This document shows, piece after piece, positions 8,575 to 16,945 of a DNA stretch of 64,000 nucleotides; position 1 is the first letter of the stretch, and every line of letters starts with the position of its first letter. The position numbers and the translations under genes were made by a program. The notes beneath the pieces are model-generated. The model was not told the DNA's origin, did not search any database, and worked only from the letters and a program-made list of their open reading frames with translations. The stretch is from assembly GCF_900111175.1 (NCBI RefSeq), contig NZ_FOGI01000008.1:62001-126000 (forward strand). The letters are read 5' to 3'. Source of the stretch: Actinokineospora terrae (lineage in GTDB: Bacteria; Actinomycetota; Actinomycetes; Mycobacteriales; Pseudonocardiaceae).

Positions 8575-11500
8575 TCACACATTGCGCCGGTACTGCCCAC
8601 CGACCTCGAAGAAGGCCTCGGTGATCTGACCCAGCGTGCACACCCTGGCCGCGGCCATCAGCACGTCGAAGACGTTCTCGTCGGACGCGGCGACCTCGCG
8701 CAGCCGCACCAGCGCGGCAGTGGCCTCGTCGCGGTGGCGCTGCTGGAAGTCGCGGGTGCGCTCGACCTGGGCGCGCTTCTCGTCCTCGGTGGCGCGGGCC
8801 AGTTCGATCTCCACGACCTCGTCCTCCTCGCCCTTGGCAGGCAGGAAGGTGTTGACGCCGACCAGCGGGAGGGTGCCGTCGTGCTTGCGGTGCTCGTAGA
8901 GCATCGACTCGTCCTGGATGCGGCCGCGCTGGTAGCCGGTCTCCATGGCGCCCAGGACGCCGCCGCGGTCGGAGATGCGGTCGAACTCGGTGAGCACGGC
9001 CTCCTCGACCAGGTCGGTGAGCTCGTCGATGACGAAGGAACCCTGCAGCGGGTTCTCGTTCATCGACAGGCCCCACTCCTTGTTGATGATGAGCTGGATC
9101 GCCATCGCGCGGCGCACCGACGACTCGGTGGGCGTGGTGATCGCCTCGTCGAAGGCGTTGGTGTGCAACGAGTTCGCGTTGTCGTAGAGCGCGCACAGAG
9201 CCTGGAGCGTGGTGCGGATGTCGTTGAAGTTCATCTCCTGGGCGTGCAGCGAGCGCCCGGAGGTCTGCACGTGGTACTTCAGCTTCTGCGACCGCTCGGC
9301 GGCGCCGTAGCGCTCCCGCATGGCCACCGCCCAGATCCGGCGGGCGACCCGGCCGATCACCGAGTACTCGGCGTCCATGCCGTTGGAGAAGAAGAACGAC
9401 AGGTTCGGCGCGAAGTCGTTGATGTCCATGCCGCGCGCGAGGTACGACTCGACGTAGGTGAACCCGTTGGCCAGGGTGAAGGCGAGCTGGCTGATGGGGT
9501 TCGCCCCGGCCTCGGCGATGTGGTAGCCGGAGATGGACACCGAGTAGAAGTTGCGGACCTTGTTGCGGATGAACCACTCCTGGATGTCGGCCATCATCCG
9601 CAGGCTGAACTCGGTGGAGAAGATGCAGGTGTTCTGGCCCTGGTCCTCCTTGAGGATGTCGGCCTGCACCGTGCCGCGCACGTTGGCCAGCGCCCACGCG
9701 GTCAGCTCGACCCGCTCGTCGTCGGTGGGCTGCCTCCCGTTGTCCGCCACGAACTTGTCGACCCGCTGGTCGATCGCGGTGTTGAGGAAGTACGCCAGGA
9801 TCGTCGGCGCCGGGCCGTTGATCGTCATCGACACCGAGGTGGTCGGCGCGGTCAGGTCGAACCCGTCGTAGAGGACCTTCATGTCCTCCAGCGAGGCGAT
9901 GGACACCCCGGAGGTGCCGATCTTGCCGTAGACGTCCGGCGGGGTGTCGGGGTCGCGGCCGTAGAGGGTCACCGAGTCGAACGCGGTGGACAGCCGGGTG
10001 GCCGGGTTGCCCGCCGACAGCAGCTTGAACCGGCGGTTGGTGCGGAACGCGTCGCCCTCACCGGCGAACATGCGGGCCGGGTCCTCGCCCTCGCGCTTGA
10101 ACGGGAACACGCCTGCGGCGAACGGGAACCGGCCGGGCAGGTTCTCCCGGCGCAGGAACCGGACCAGCGAGGCGTCGTCGTCGAAGCGGGGCAGCGCGAC
10201 GCGGGGAACCTTGTTGCCGGACAGGGTCTCGCGCCACAGCTGGGTGCGCAGCTCCTTGTCGCGGACCTTGACCACGAGCTCCTCGGCCCGATACTGCTCC
10301 ACAGTGGACGGCCAGTCGGCGAGCAGGTCCTCGGTCTCGCGCTCGACCTTGCGGGCGGCCTCGGCGGCCAGCTTCTCCACGTCCTCTGTGGACGCGCCTG
10401 CCTCGACGAGGGCCCTGTGGGTGAACGAGAGCGCGGAGTGGGCGCGCACCGCGTCGACCTGCTGGTCGGTCTTGCGGTGGTACCCGCGCACGGACTCGGC
10501 GATGTCGGACAGGTAGCGGGCGCGCTGCGGCGGCACGACCGTCGCGGCTGAAGTGGACACCTTGCCCTCGACGAGCGGGAGCGCGCCCTCGGCGAACGCG
10601 ACCCCCTTGTCCGCCAACAGCTTGCGCAGCTCCTGGTAGAGCGCGGTGACGCCGTCGTCGTTGAAGGTGGCGGCGCTGGTGCCGTAGACCGGCATGTCCT
10701 CCCAGGACTTGCCGAACGCCTCCCGGTTGCGCACCAGCTGCCGGGCCACGTCGCGGCGGGCGTCCTCGGCGCCGCGGCGCTCGAACTTGTTGATGGCGAC
10801 CACGTCGGCGAAGTCGAGCATGTCGATCTTCTCCAGCTGCGAGGCGGCGCCGAACTCCGGCGTCATCACGTACAGCGAGACGTCGACGTAGGGCACGATC
10901 GCGGCGTCGCCCTGGCCGATGCCGGGGGTCTCGACGATGACCAGGTCGTTGCCAGCGGCCTTGGCGGCGGCGATCGCGCCTGCCAGGCCCTCGGGGACCT
11001 CGGAGCCCGCGCCGCGGGTGGCCAGCGAGCGGAAGAAGACCCGGTCGCCCTCCAGCGAGTTCATCCGGATCCGGTCGCCGAGCAGGGCGCCACCGCCGCG
11101 GCGGCGGGTCGGGTCGACGGCGATGACCGCGACGCGCAGCTTGTCCTGCTGGTCGAGTCGCAGGCGGCGGACGATCTCGTCGGTCAGCGACGACTTGCCG
11201 GAGCCGCCGGTGCCGGTGATGCCCAGCACGGGGACGGTCCGGTCGGTGGGGTCCAGGGCGGTGCGGACGTCGTCGGGCAGGGTGCCCGCCTCGATCCGGG
11301 AGATCGTCCTGGCCAGCGCGGCGTGGTCCCCGGCGAGCAGCGCGTCGCGGGTCACGTCACCCGGTGGGGTGAAGTCGCAGGCCTCGACCATCGAGTTGAT
11401 CATCTTGGCCAGGCCCAGCCGCTGGCCGTCCTCGGGGGAGAAGATCCGGGCGACGCCGCGCGAGTGCAGCAGCTTGATCTCCTCGGGCACGATGACGCCG

Positions 11501-11802
11501 CCACCGCCGCCGAACACCTTGACGTGGCCAGCGCCGTTCTCGGCCAGCAGCTCCACCAGGTAGCTGAAGTACTCGACGTGCCCGCCCTGGTAGGCGCTGA
11601 TGGCCACGCCCTGGGTGTCCTCCTGGATGGCGGCGGTGACCACCTCGCGGACCGAGCGGTTGTGCCCGAGGTGGATCACCTCGGCGCCCTGCGACTGCAG
11701 GATCCGGCGCATGATGTTGATCGCCGCGTCGTGGCCGTCGAACAGGCTGGCCGCGGTGACGAACCGGACCGGGTTGGCCGGTCGGTACAGCTCGGCGGAC
11801 AT
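8575..11802 (-). CDS. icmF: Fused isobutyryl-CoA mutase (IcmF)
   Basis: A 1075-residue adenosylcobalamin enzyme with the full IcmF architecture: N-terminal B12-binding domain (about 10-145, with lower-ligand His24 in FDGHDAA), MeaB-like G-protein chaperone (about 190-430, P-loop TGTGGSGKSS near 196-205, base-recognition NKFE), and C-terminal mutase barrel (about 560-1075, with TEFSLRMMADIQEW and SGYHIAEAGANP). It isomerises isobutyryl-CoA and n-butyryl-CoA, connecting valine breakdown to butyrate metabolism and possibly polyketide precursor supply; some relatives also act on pivalyl- or isovaleryl-CoA, which cannot be judged here. ATG 11802 has a strong GGAGGACCC site. Length matches the family. 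It heads a unit with fadB2 and is divergent from the paaI-like gene. Confidence 0.97.
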   Translation of the reverse strand: MSAELYRPANPVRFVTAASLFDGHDAAINIMRRILQSQGAEVIHLGHNRSVREVVTAAIQEDTQGVAISAYQGGHVEYFSYLVELLAENGAGHVKVFGGGGGVIVPEEIKLLHSRGVARIFSPEDGQRLGLAKMINSMVEACDFTPPGDVTRDALLAGDHAALARTISRIEAGTLPDDVRTALDPTDRTVPVLGITGTGGSGKSSLTDEIVRRLRLDQQDKLRVAVIAVDPTRRRGGGALLGDRIRMNSLEGDRVFFRSLATRGAGSEVPEGLAGAIAAAKAAGNDLVIVETPGIGQGDAAIVPYVDVSLYVMTPEFGAASQLEKIDMLDFADVVAINKFERRGAEDARRDVARQLVRNREAFGKSWEDMPVYGTSAATFNDDGVTALYQELRKLLADKGVAFAEGALPLVEGKVSTSAATVVPPQRARYLSDIAESVRGYHRKTDQQVDAVRAHSALSFTHRALVEAGASTEDVEKLAAEAARKVERETEDLLADWPSTVEQYRAEELVVKVRDKELRTQLWRETLSGNKVPRVALPRFDDDASLVRFLRRENLPGRFPFAAGVFPFKREGEDPARMFAGEGDAFRTNRRFKLLSAGNPATRLSTAFDSVTLYGRDPDTPPDVYGKIGTSGVSIASLEDMKVLYDGFDLTAPTTSVSMTINGPAPTILAYFLNTAIDQRVDKFVADNGRQPTDDERVELTAWALANVRGTVQADILKEDQGQNTCIFSTEFSLRMMADIQEWFIRNKVRNFYSVSISGYHIAEAGANPISQLAFTLANGFTYVESYLARGMDINDFAPNLSFFFSNGMDAEYSVIGRVARRIWAVAMRERYGAAERSQKLKYHVQTSGRSLHAQEMNFNDIRTTLQALCALYDNANSLHTNAFDEAITTPTESSVRRAMAIQLIINKEWGLSMNENPLQGSFVIDELTDLVEEAVLTEFDRISDRGGVLGAMETGYQRGRIQDESMLYEHRKHDGTLPLVGVNTFLPAKGEEDEVVEIELARATEDEKRAQVERTRDFQQRHRDEATAALVRLREVAASDENVFDVLMAAARVCTLGQITEAFFEVGGQYRRNV

Positions 11803-11838
11803 GGGTCCTCCAGGAGGGGTGCGACGTACCCATTTAGT

Positions 11839-11859
11839 TTGACGTCCTACTTTCGGACG
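11839..11859. promoter_or_regulatory. Candidate operator between icmF and paaI-like gene
   Basis: CGTCC-N7-GGACG (11843-11859) lies in the 100-nt divergent intergenic region and overlaps a TTGACG box at 11839-11844. An inverted repeat over a -35-like hexamer fits a repressor site for the divergent acyl-CoA genes. Arms are short and no regulator gene is adjacent. Confidence 0.3.
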
Positions 11860-11902
11860 GGCAAGTACCGTGTGGCTGAACTAACGGCCGTAGGATGGCC
11901 CG

Positions 11903-12292
11903 GTGATACCCGAACCGGTCACCAGGATGCTGGCCGACGACCTGGCGTCCACCGCGCTGGGCATCCGGCTGCTCGACGCCGGACCCGGTCGCGCCGCGGC
12001 GGCTATGCGGATCACCGAGACCATGGTCAACGGGCACGGCATCGGCCACGGCGGGTACGTGTTCCTGCTGGCCGACACCGCGTTCGCCTGCGCCTGCAAC
12101 AGCCACGGCCCGGTCACCGTCGCCGCCGGGGCCGACATCACCTTCGTCGCCGCCGTCCACCTGGGTGACGACCTGGTCGCCACCGCCACCGAGCGGACCG
12201 TCTACGGCCGCAGCGGCATCTACGACGTCACGGTGACCAGGGGCGACGAGGTCGTCGCCGAGTTCCGCGGCAGGAGCAGGACCCTGCGATGA
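11903..12292 (+). CDS. paaI: PaaI-type hotdog-fold thioesterase
   Basis: A 129-residue hotdog thioesterase like hydroxyphenylacetyl-CoA thioesterase PaaI (usual length 130-150). The family signature VNGHGIGHGGYVFLLADTAFA with the catalytic Asp is intact, followed by AAGADITFVAAVHLGDDLVATA. Such enzymes hydrolyse aryl-CoA or other acyl-CoA esters, often as a rescue step in phenylacetate catabolism. No paa ring-epoxidase genes are in the window, so the substrate is open and the symbol denotes family only. GTG 11903 has AGGA 7 nt upstream. Its stop overlaps the next start (ATGA), so the deaminase is translationally coupled. Confidence 0.85.
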   Translation: MIPEPVTRMLADDLASTALGIRLLDAGPGRAAAAMRITETMVNGHGIGHGGYVFLLADTAFACACNSHGPVTVAAGADITFVAAVHLGDDLVATATERTVYGRSGIYDVTVTRGDEVVAEFRGRSRTLR

Positions 12293-12771
12293 CCGCCGAC
12301 CGGACGACCGTCGAGCACTGGCTGGCCGAGGCCATCGACCTGGCCACCACCAACGTCACCCGCGGCGGCGGCCCCTTCGGCGCCCTGGTCGTGCGCGGCA
12401 CCGAGGTCATCGCCCGCGGCGTCAACCGCGTCACCGCCGACCTCGACCCCACGGCCCACGCCGAAGTGGTGGCCATCCGCACCGCCTGCCACACCCTCGG
12501 CGACTTCCGCCTGTACGGCTGCACCCTGATCTCCTCCTGCGAACCGTGCCCCCTGTGCCTGTCGGCGTCGCTGTGGTCCCGCCTGGACCGAGTCGTGTAC
12601 GCCGCCGACCGAGACGACGCCGCCAAGGCAGGCTTCGCCGACAGCGAGTTCTACGACGTCCTCGCCCGCCCGCGCGACACGTGGCCGCTGAAGGTCGACC
12701 AACTCCGCCCCGGCACCGAGTCGACCCCCTTCACAACCTGGACCACCCGCCTCGACCGCACCGACTACTGA
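12289..12771 (+). CDS. guaD: Guanine deaminase (cytidine deaminase fold)
   Basis: A 160-residue zinc deaminase close to the Bacillus GuaD type (about 155 residues). Zinc ligands are His57 in PTAHAEV with catalytic Glu59, and Cys87/Cys90 in CEPCPLC. The C-terminal AGFADSEFYDVLARP and closing LDRTDY match the GuaD family's AGFDDSFIY and C-terminal tail, which favours guanine over tRNA adenosine as substrate. It would convert guanine to xanthine in purine salvage. ATG 12289 lies inside the stop of the thioesterase gene, a 4-nt overlap. The partnership of a thioesterase and a purine deaminase has no obvious biochemical reason. Confidence 0.85.
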   Translation: MTADRTTVEHWLAEAIDLATTNVTRGGGPFGALVVRGTEVIARGVNRVTADLDPTAHAEVVAIRTACHTLGDFRLYGCTLISSCEPCPLCLSASLWSRLDRVVYAADRDDAAKAGFADSEFYDVLARPRDTWPLKVDQLRPGTESTPFTTWTTRLDRTDY

Positions 12772-12845
12772 GCTGCCGACCGCTGACCACGCTCACCCGC
12801 CGACAACGATGGCCTCACACGTCGACGAAGACGGTGCCACCCGCT

Positions 12846-13485
12846 CTAAGGAGCGGCCGAGTTCGCGGGACCTTTGAAGACTGTGAGGGCTATGCAGGCC
12901 TGGCGGTAGAACTGCAATCCAAGCACGGCGGTGATGGTTGCGGCGAAGGTGGTGAAAGGGCGTCGACAGTCGGTGTGGAGGACGCGCCAGGTCTTGAGGT
13001 TGGCGATGGCGTGTTCGACACGGACGCGGATCGCGTTGTGTTCATGATTGAAGTTGCGCCCCCACTTCACCAACTCCCGGCGCGCGGGCTTGCGGATCGG
13101 CGTGAGGATCCCCGTGCCGACATAGGCCTTATCGCTCATCCAATGGGGCACATCTCCGTCGAAGACGCCCGACTCGGTAAGGCAACGAGTGTCATGCCAA
13201 TGGCCGGGTAAGGGATCCGACACCCACGCCAACCGGCCATCAAGCGTGCAGGCCACTAGGACGTTTGAGCCCGGTCGTGCGGTGTTTGTCCGAGTACAGG
13301 TTCTTCTCCCGCGACACCCATGACCAGCACGGCAACAACGTGCCATCCACGACATAAGTCGACCGGGGATCCAACTCGTCGACCGTGGGCACGCACTCCG
13401 CCAACAGCCTGGCCAACACCGGTGTCACTGCGGTGATCGCCCGACCGATCGTCGACTGCGACACCCCGAACGACTCCGCCAACAG
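12846..13485 (-). pseudogene. Broken IS5-type transposase remnant
   Basis: Two reading frames together give one DDE transposase of the IS5/DDE_Tnp_4 type. The first (from about 13485: AESFGVSQSTIGRAI helix-turn-helix, then VVDGTLLP with the first Asp) runs to SDKHRTTG near 13265. The continuation NVLVACTLDGRLAWVSDP, second Asp in MSDKAYVG and Glu in RVEHAIANLKTW lies in another frame, so there is a one-base frameshift close to 13260. About 70 N-terminal residues usual for the family are missing, because the sequence at about 13490 passes into the 3' end of another gene. No terminal inverted repeats or target duplication could be identified. It is judged inactive. Confidence 0.85.
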
Positions 13486-13490
13486 AACTG

Positions 13491-13751
13491 TCAGGAGCGC
13501 TTCGCCTTTTCGGCCGCGGCCTCTGCCCTTTCAACCTTTCTCTCTTGAGCTTTGACAGCCTCATTCGTCTTCTTGACGTTCCGCCCGAGTGATGCGAACT
13601 TGTCTTCAGCTTCCTTCAAGAGCTTCTTCGCGGTGGCGAGGTCGTCCTTCCTTACCGTCACCTCCCTTTCGGCGGCTACGTGCTCCTTAACGCACGCATC
13701 GCGATCAGCTGTCAGTTTGTCCAATTTCTTGCGTTCGGCCGCCACATTCAT
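13491..13751 (-). CDS. Small coiled-coil protein of unknown function
   Basis: An 86-residue, highly charged, Lys/Glu/Ala-rich protein (for example KLLKEAEDKFASLGRN, QERKVERAEAAAEKA) that should form one long coiled coil. No membrane segment or signal peptide is visible. ATG 13751 is preceded by GAGGAGG with ideal spacing, which supports real translation. Its base composition is clearly lower in GC than its neighbours, suggesting acquired DNA, and the broken transposase abuts its 3' end, so its natural C-terminus may be lost. No family is recognised. Confidence 0.6.
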   Translation of the reverse strand: MNVAAERKKLDKLTADRDACVKEHVAAEREVTVRKDDLATAKKLLKEAEDKFASLGRNVKKTNEAVKAQERKVERAEAAAEKAKRS

Positions 13752-13936
13752 GGTTCCTCCTCGGATGATCAGCGCCCAGTGTAGGCACAGCGATCAACAG
13801 GGCCGGATCGCGGAAAAGCGCCAAGATGTGCGGCTGGCTCACCTCATCAAAGAGCGCCAAGTGCACACGGGACGCCGCTACCTTGTCAGTCCGCGCCAGC
13901 AGGTCCACATCGCCCAGGAGGGCGAACCACACTCGC

Positions 13937-16006
13937 TTATCTGGGTCGGTCGACGGCAGCGCGGTGGTCGGGGCCGGAACGCTGTGGTGGGGCGGTGTTG
14001 CTGCGGGCGGGGATGGTGAAGCAGACAGTCGTGCCGTCAGTCGGGCCGGGTTCGATCCAGATGCGGCCGCCGTGGCGTTCGATGATGCGCTTGCAGGTGC
14101 TGAGCCCGATACCGGTTCCCTGGTAGCCCAAGCCGGAGTCCTCGCGGTGGAAGAGGGCGAAGACCTTCTCCCGGGCTTGTTCCGGGATACCGATGCCGTT
14201 GTCGGTGGTGCGGATCGTGACCCAGCCGTCGGTGGACTCGGCGGTGATGTGGACCCGGGGGGCGACGTCGGGGGCCACGTACTTGACGGCGTTGCCGAGG
14301 AGGTTGGCCATGACCTGGCGCAGGAAGGTGGGTTGGGCGGGGATGGCCGGGAGGTGGTCGTGGGTGATGGTGATGTGGGCGCCGCGGGAGGTGCGCAGTT
14401 CGGTGGTGAGGTCGTCGACGAGGGTGTCGAGGTCGACCGCGTGCAGGCTCAGCGGTTCGTGGCAGGCCTTGGCGTGGGCCAGCAGGTCGTCGATCATCGA
14501 GGTCATCCGCCCGGCGGAGCGGGTGATCGCGGCGACGGCCTTGACCTCGCTCGGTGACCGCTCCCCCAGTTCGGCGAACACCTCGGCGTAGGCGGTGATC
14601 GCGGTCAGCGGGCTCTTCAGGTCGTGGGCGACCATCGCGGTGAACCGGTCGAGCTCGTCGTTGGCCGCCGCCAGCTCGCTGTTGGCCAGCGCCAGCCGCT
14701 CCCGGGCCGCCTCACGCTCGGTCACGTCCCGCAGGAAGGCGTGGAAGCGCTTCTCCCCCTGCCAGGTGAACGGCGCCAGGCTCAGCTCCACCAGCAGTGC
14801 CGTCCCGTCCCGGCGCCGCGCGGGCACCCGCACCAGTCGGGTGTTGCCCAGCGCGGCACGGGCCAGCAGGCTCTCGCCGTCCGCGCGCTGCGGGAACACC
14901 AGCTCCTCCAGCCTGCGCCCGCCAGCCTCGATCGACGACCAGCCGAACATCGCCTCGGCCGCCGGGTTCCACCGGGTCACCACGCCGTCCGGATCGGTGA
15001 CCACGAACGCGTCCTGCGCCGTGTCGAGCACCGTCGTCAGCAGCCGTTCCCGGTCCGCCAGCTCGCGCCGCTGCGCCCGCTCCACCGTGACGTCGCTCAT
15101 CGCCACGACCGCGCCCAGCGGACTCCCGTCGGCCCGGCGCAGCGCCCGGCCCGTGCACACGACCCGCACCGGCGGTCGACCGGCGGGCGCGATCACCATC
15201 TCCTGGCCGGTGACCTCGCCCTCGTGCAGCGCCCGGTACAGCGGGATCTGCGGCACCGGCAGCGGGGTGACGCCGTCGCGGTCGTACAGGCTGTAGCGGC
15301 CCGCCCAGTCGGCGGCGTCGACCCCCGCGTCCGGGTCGATGCCGTGCCACTCGCGGGCGGCGCGGTTGAACATCGACAGGCGGCCGTACTCGTCGCACAC
15401 CACGATGGCCACGTCGATCGACTCGTGCACGGCGTCGGTGAGCTGCCCGCGCGCCTCCAGCTGCCGCGCGTAGTCCTCGGCCAGCGCCAGAGCCTGCTCC
15501 GCCTCCCCCGCCAGCGCGGCGGTGACCCTGGCCTGCCTGCGCCGCTCGAACAGCGACAGCACGACGGTGGCGAGGTCCTCCAGGGCGGTGATCTGCTCGT
15601 CGGTGAACGCGCGCGCCTCGCTGTCGAACGCGCACAGCGTGCCCAGCACGTGCCCGGCCGGGGTCATCAGCGGGACCGAGGCGTAGCCGCGCACCCTGGC
15701 CAGCTCCCCGGTGACCCACGGGTTGGCGGCGAAGCGCTCGTCGGTGCTGGCGTCGGCGACGTGCACGGGGACGCCGGTGCTGACGACCACCTCGCACATG
15801 GCGGTCGAGCGGGGCGAGTCGGAGCCCTCGAACCCGACCGTGGTGAGCTGGCACTGCCGGTTCTCGTCGAACAGGTTCAGCGTCGCGGTGGGCACCGAGG
15901 CCAGCATCGCGGCGACCCGGACCACCGCGGCCAACTCGTCGTCGGCGGGCGCGTCGAGCACTCCGTACTCGTGCAGCGCGGCGAGCCGCGCGGCCTCGTC
16001 CACCAC
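13937..16006 (-). CDS. Soluble hybrid sensor histidine kinase (GAF-PAS-PAS-HisKA-HATPase)
   Basis: A 689-residue kinase with no membrane segment, so it senses a cytoplasmic signal. Order: GAF domain (about 25-165), two PAS domains (about 195-310 and 325-445), HisKA with phospho-acceptor His in MVAHDLKSPLTAI, and HATPase with N-box LLGNAVKY, G1 DNGIGIP and G2 GTGIGLST. The organisation resembles bacteriophytochrome-like and Cph1-like kinases, but the GAF domain shows no obvious bilin Cys motif. No response regulator is adjacent, so it is an orphan. GTG 16006 has GGGAGGC 4 nt upstream. The C-terminus carries a short Pro/Arg-rich tail. Confidence 0.9.
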   Translation of the reverse strand: MVDEAARLAALHEYGVLDAPADDELAAVVRVAAMLASVPTATLNLFDENRQCQLTTVGFEGSDSPRSTAMCEVVVSTGVPVHVADASTDERFAANPWVTGELARVRGYASVPLMTPAGHVLGTLCAFDSEARAFTDEQITALEDLATVVLSLFERRRQARVTAALAGEAEQALALAEDYARQLEARGQLTDAVHESIDVAIVVCDEYGRLSMFNRAAREWHGIDPDAGVDAADWAGRYSLYDRDGVTPLPVPQIPLYRALHEGEVTGQEMVIAPAGRPPVRVVCTGRALRRADGSPLGAVVAMSDVTVERAQRRELADRERLLTTVLDTAQDAFVVTDPDGVVTRWNPAAEAMFGWSSIEAGGRRLEELVFPQRADGESLLARAALGNTRLVRVPARRRDGTALLVELSLAPFTWQGEKRFHAFLRDVTEREAARERLALANSELAAANDELDRFTAMVAHDLKSPLTAITAYAEVFAELGERSPSEVKAVAAITRSAGRMTSMIDDLLAHAKACHEPLSLHAVDLDTLVDDLTTELRTSRGAHITITHDHLPAIPAQPTFLRQVMANLLGNAVKYVAPDVAPRVHITAESTDGWVTIRTTDNGIGIPEQAREKVFALFHREDSGLGYQGTGIGLSTCKRIIERHGGRIWIEPGPTDGTTVCFTIPARSNTAPPQRSGPDHRAAVDRPR

Positions 16007-16124
16007 GTGCGCCTCCCGAGCCGACCAGCCGAGACCCCCACACGTATCCCATCGACCACACCGGTCAGACCTGAAGGACCACAGGCCGACAACCGCCGTT
16101 CGGGTGACAACCGGTCACGGTGGG

Positions 16125-16742
16125 TCAGATCAGCGCCAGGAAGACCACGCCACCGACCACCGGACCCACCAGCGCGCCCACCACGACCTGCGCCACGGTG
16201 TGGTCGCCGAGCACCACGCGCGACCAACAGACCAGGGCCACCGGGAGCAACAGCAGCAACGACCACGGTCCGTGCAGCAGCGCCACCATGGCCACCGCTC
16301 CCCCGGCGACCGCCGCGTGCAGCGAGACCTTCCAGCGCCGGGTGATCGCCACGCACACAGTGAGCGTCGCGAACATCGACAGCGACAACGCCAACACCTC
16401 CGGCGGGGCGTCGGCCACCACCAGGATCGCGATACCCACCGCCGTGGAACCGAGGCCGACCGCGAGGGGGACGAACCGGTGCTCCCGATCGCGGACGTGG
16501 TGGGTGTCCCACCGCCCCGCCCTGGCCCCGCGGACGATGAAGACCATCGGCAACACACTGGAGAACAGGGCGACCTCCAGGCCCCACAGCAGGGTGCGCG
16601 CCACATCGCCCCCGGTGGCGGACCACGCGACGACCAGCGGGAGCACCAGCACCACGACCGCGGGCGAGCACACCTCACTGACCACCCTGGCCACCCGATT
16701 CCCCCGAACCACAACCTCACTCACCCCCACAGTGTCAATCAC
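16125..16742 (-). CDS. PAP2-superfamily membrane phosphatase-like protein
   Basis: A 205-residue integral membrane protein with about six hydrophobic segments and the PAP2 pattern in reduced form: RDREHRFVPL (motif 1), SLHAAVAGG where the family has SGH (motif 2), and SRVVLGDHTVAQV (motif 3, SR-N5-H kept, but the final Asp is Gln). Such proteins dephosphorylate lipid phosphates or pyrophosphates at the membrane. The substrate is unknown, and the altered motif 2 and 3 positions leave activity uncertain. Start GTG 16742 (or 16745) is not backed by a clear ribosome-binding site; GTG further in is possible. The upstream DNA consists of tandem repeats. Confidence 0.75.
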   Translation of the reverse strand: MIDTVGVSEVVVRGNRVARVVSEVCSPAVVVLVLPLVVAWSATGGDVARTLLWGLEVALFSSVLPMVFIVRGARAGRWDTHHVRDREHRFVPLAVGLGSTAVGIAILVVADAPPEVLALSLSMFATLTVCVAITRRWKVSLHAAVAGGAVAMVALLHGPWSLLLLLPVALVCWSRVVLGDHTVAQVVVGALVGPVVGGVVFLALI

Positions 16743-16811
16743 CACCCCACCCACCCGCCAACGCCAACCACCACCCCACCCACCCGCCAACGCCAACCAC
16801 CACCCCACCCC
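16742..16811. repeat. 29-bp tandem repeat, about 2.4 copies
   Basis: A unit containing CCGCCAACGCCAACCACC recurs with 29-bp period at the 5' end of the PAP2 gene, directly over its start region. The copies are identical, which suggests recent expansion or slippage. Confidence 0.85.
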
Positions 16812-16920
16812 GCGCGGCGCCGACCGCAGTGCCCTGCTCGGGCGAGCATCGGGCACGTGGTCACCGGGTGATGGCACTCGCCACCACGGACCAGGCGCGG
16901 GCTGTCCCCAATGCCGCCAC

Positions 16921-16929
16921 TTGTCCACA
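16921..16929 (+). promoter_or_regulatory. Perfect DnaA-box-like word
   Basis: TTGTCCACA equals the actinomycete DnaA-box consensus and lies 18 nt upstream of the TTGACA of duplicated element copy 1. The second element copy has the same word. Confidence 0.4.
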
Positions 16930-16945
16930 GGTCCGGCGCGAGGGG

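Noticed and set aside
7837..10551. A 904-codon plus-strand open frame
   Set aside because: It lies antisense to icmF and fadB2, whose domains and motifs are complete; the translation is low-complexity and typical of the opposite strand of high-GC genes.
13705..13932. A 75-codon minus-strand frame between the coiled-coil gene and the histidine kinase
   Set aside because: It reads plausibly (FALLGDVDLLARTDKVAAS) but overlaps the start of the coiled-coil gene, has no ribosome-binding site and no family; possibly a remnant of a lost gene.
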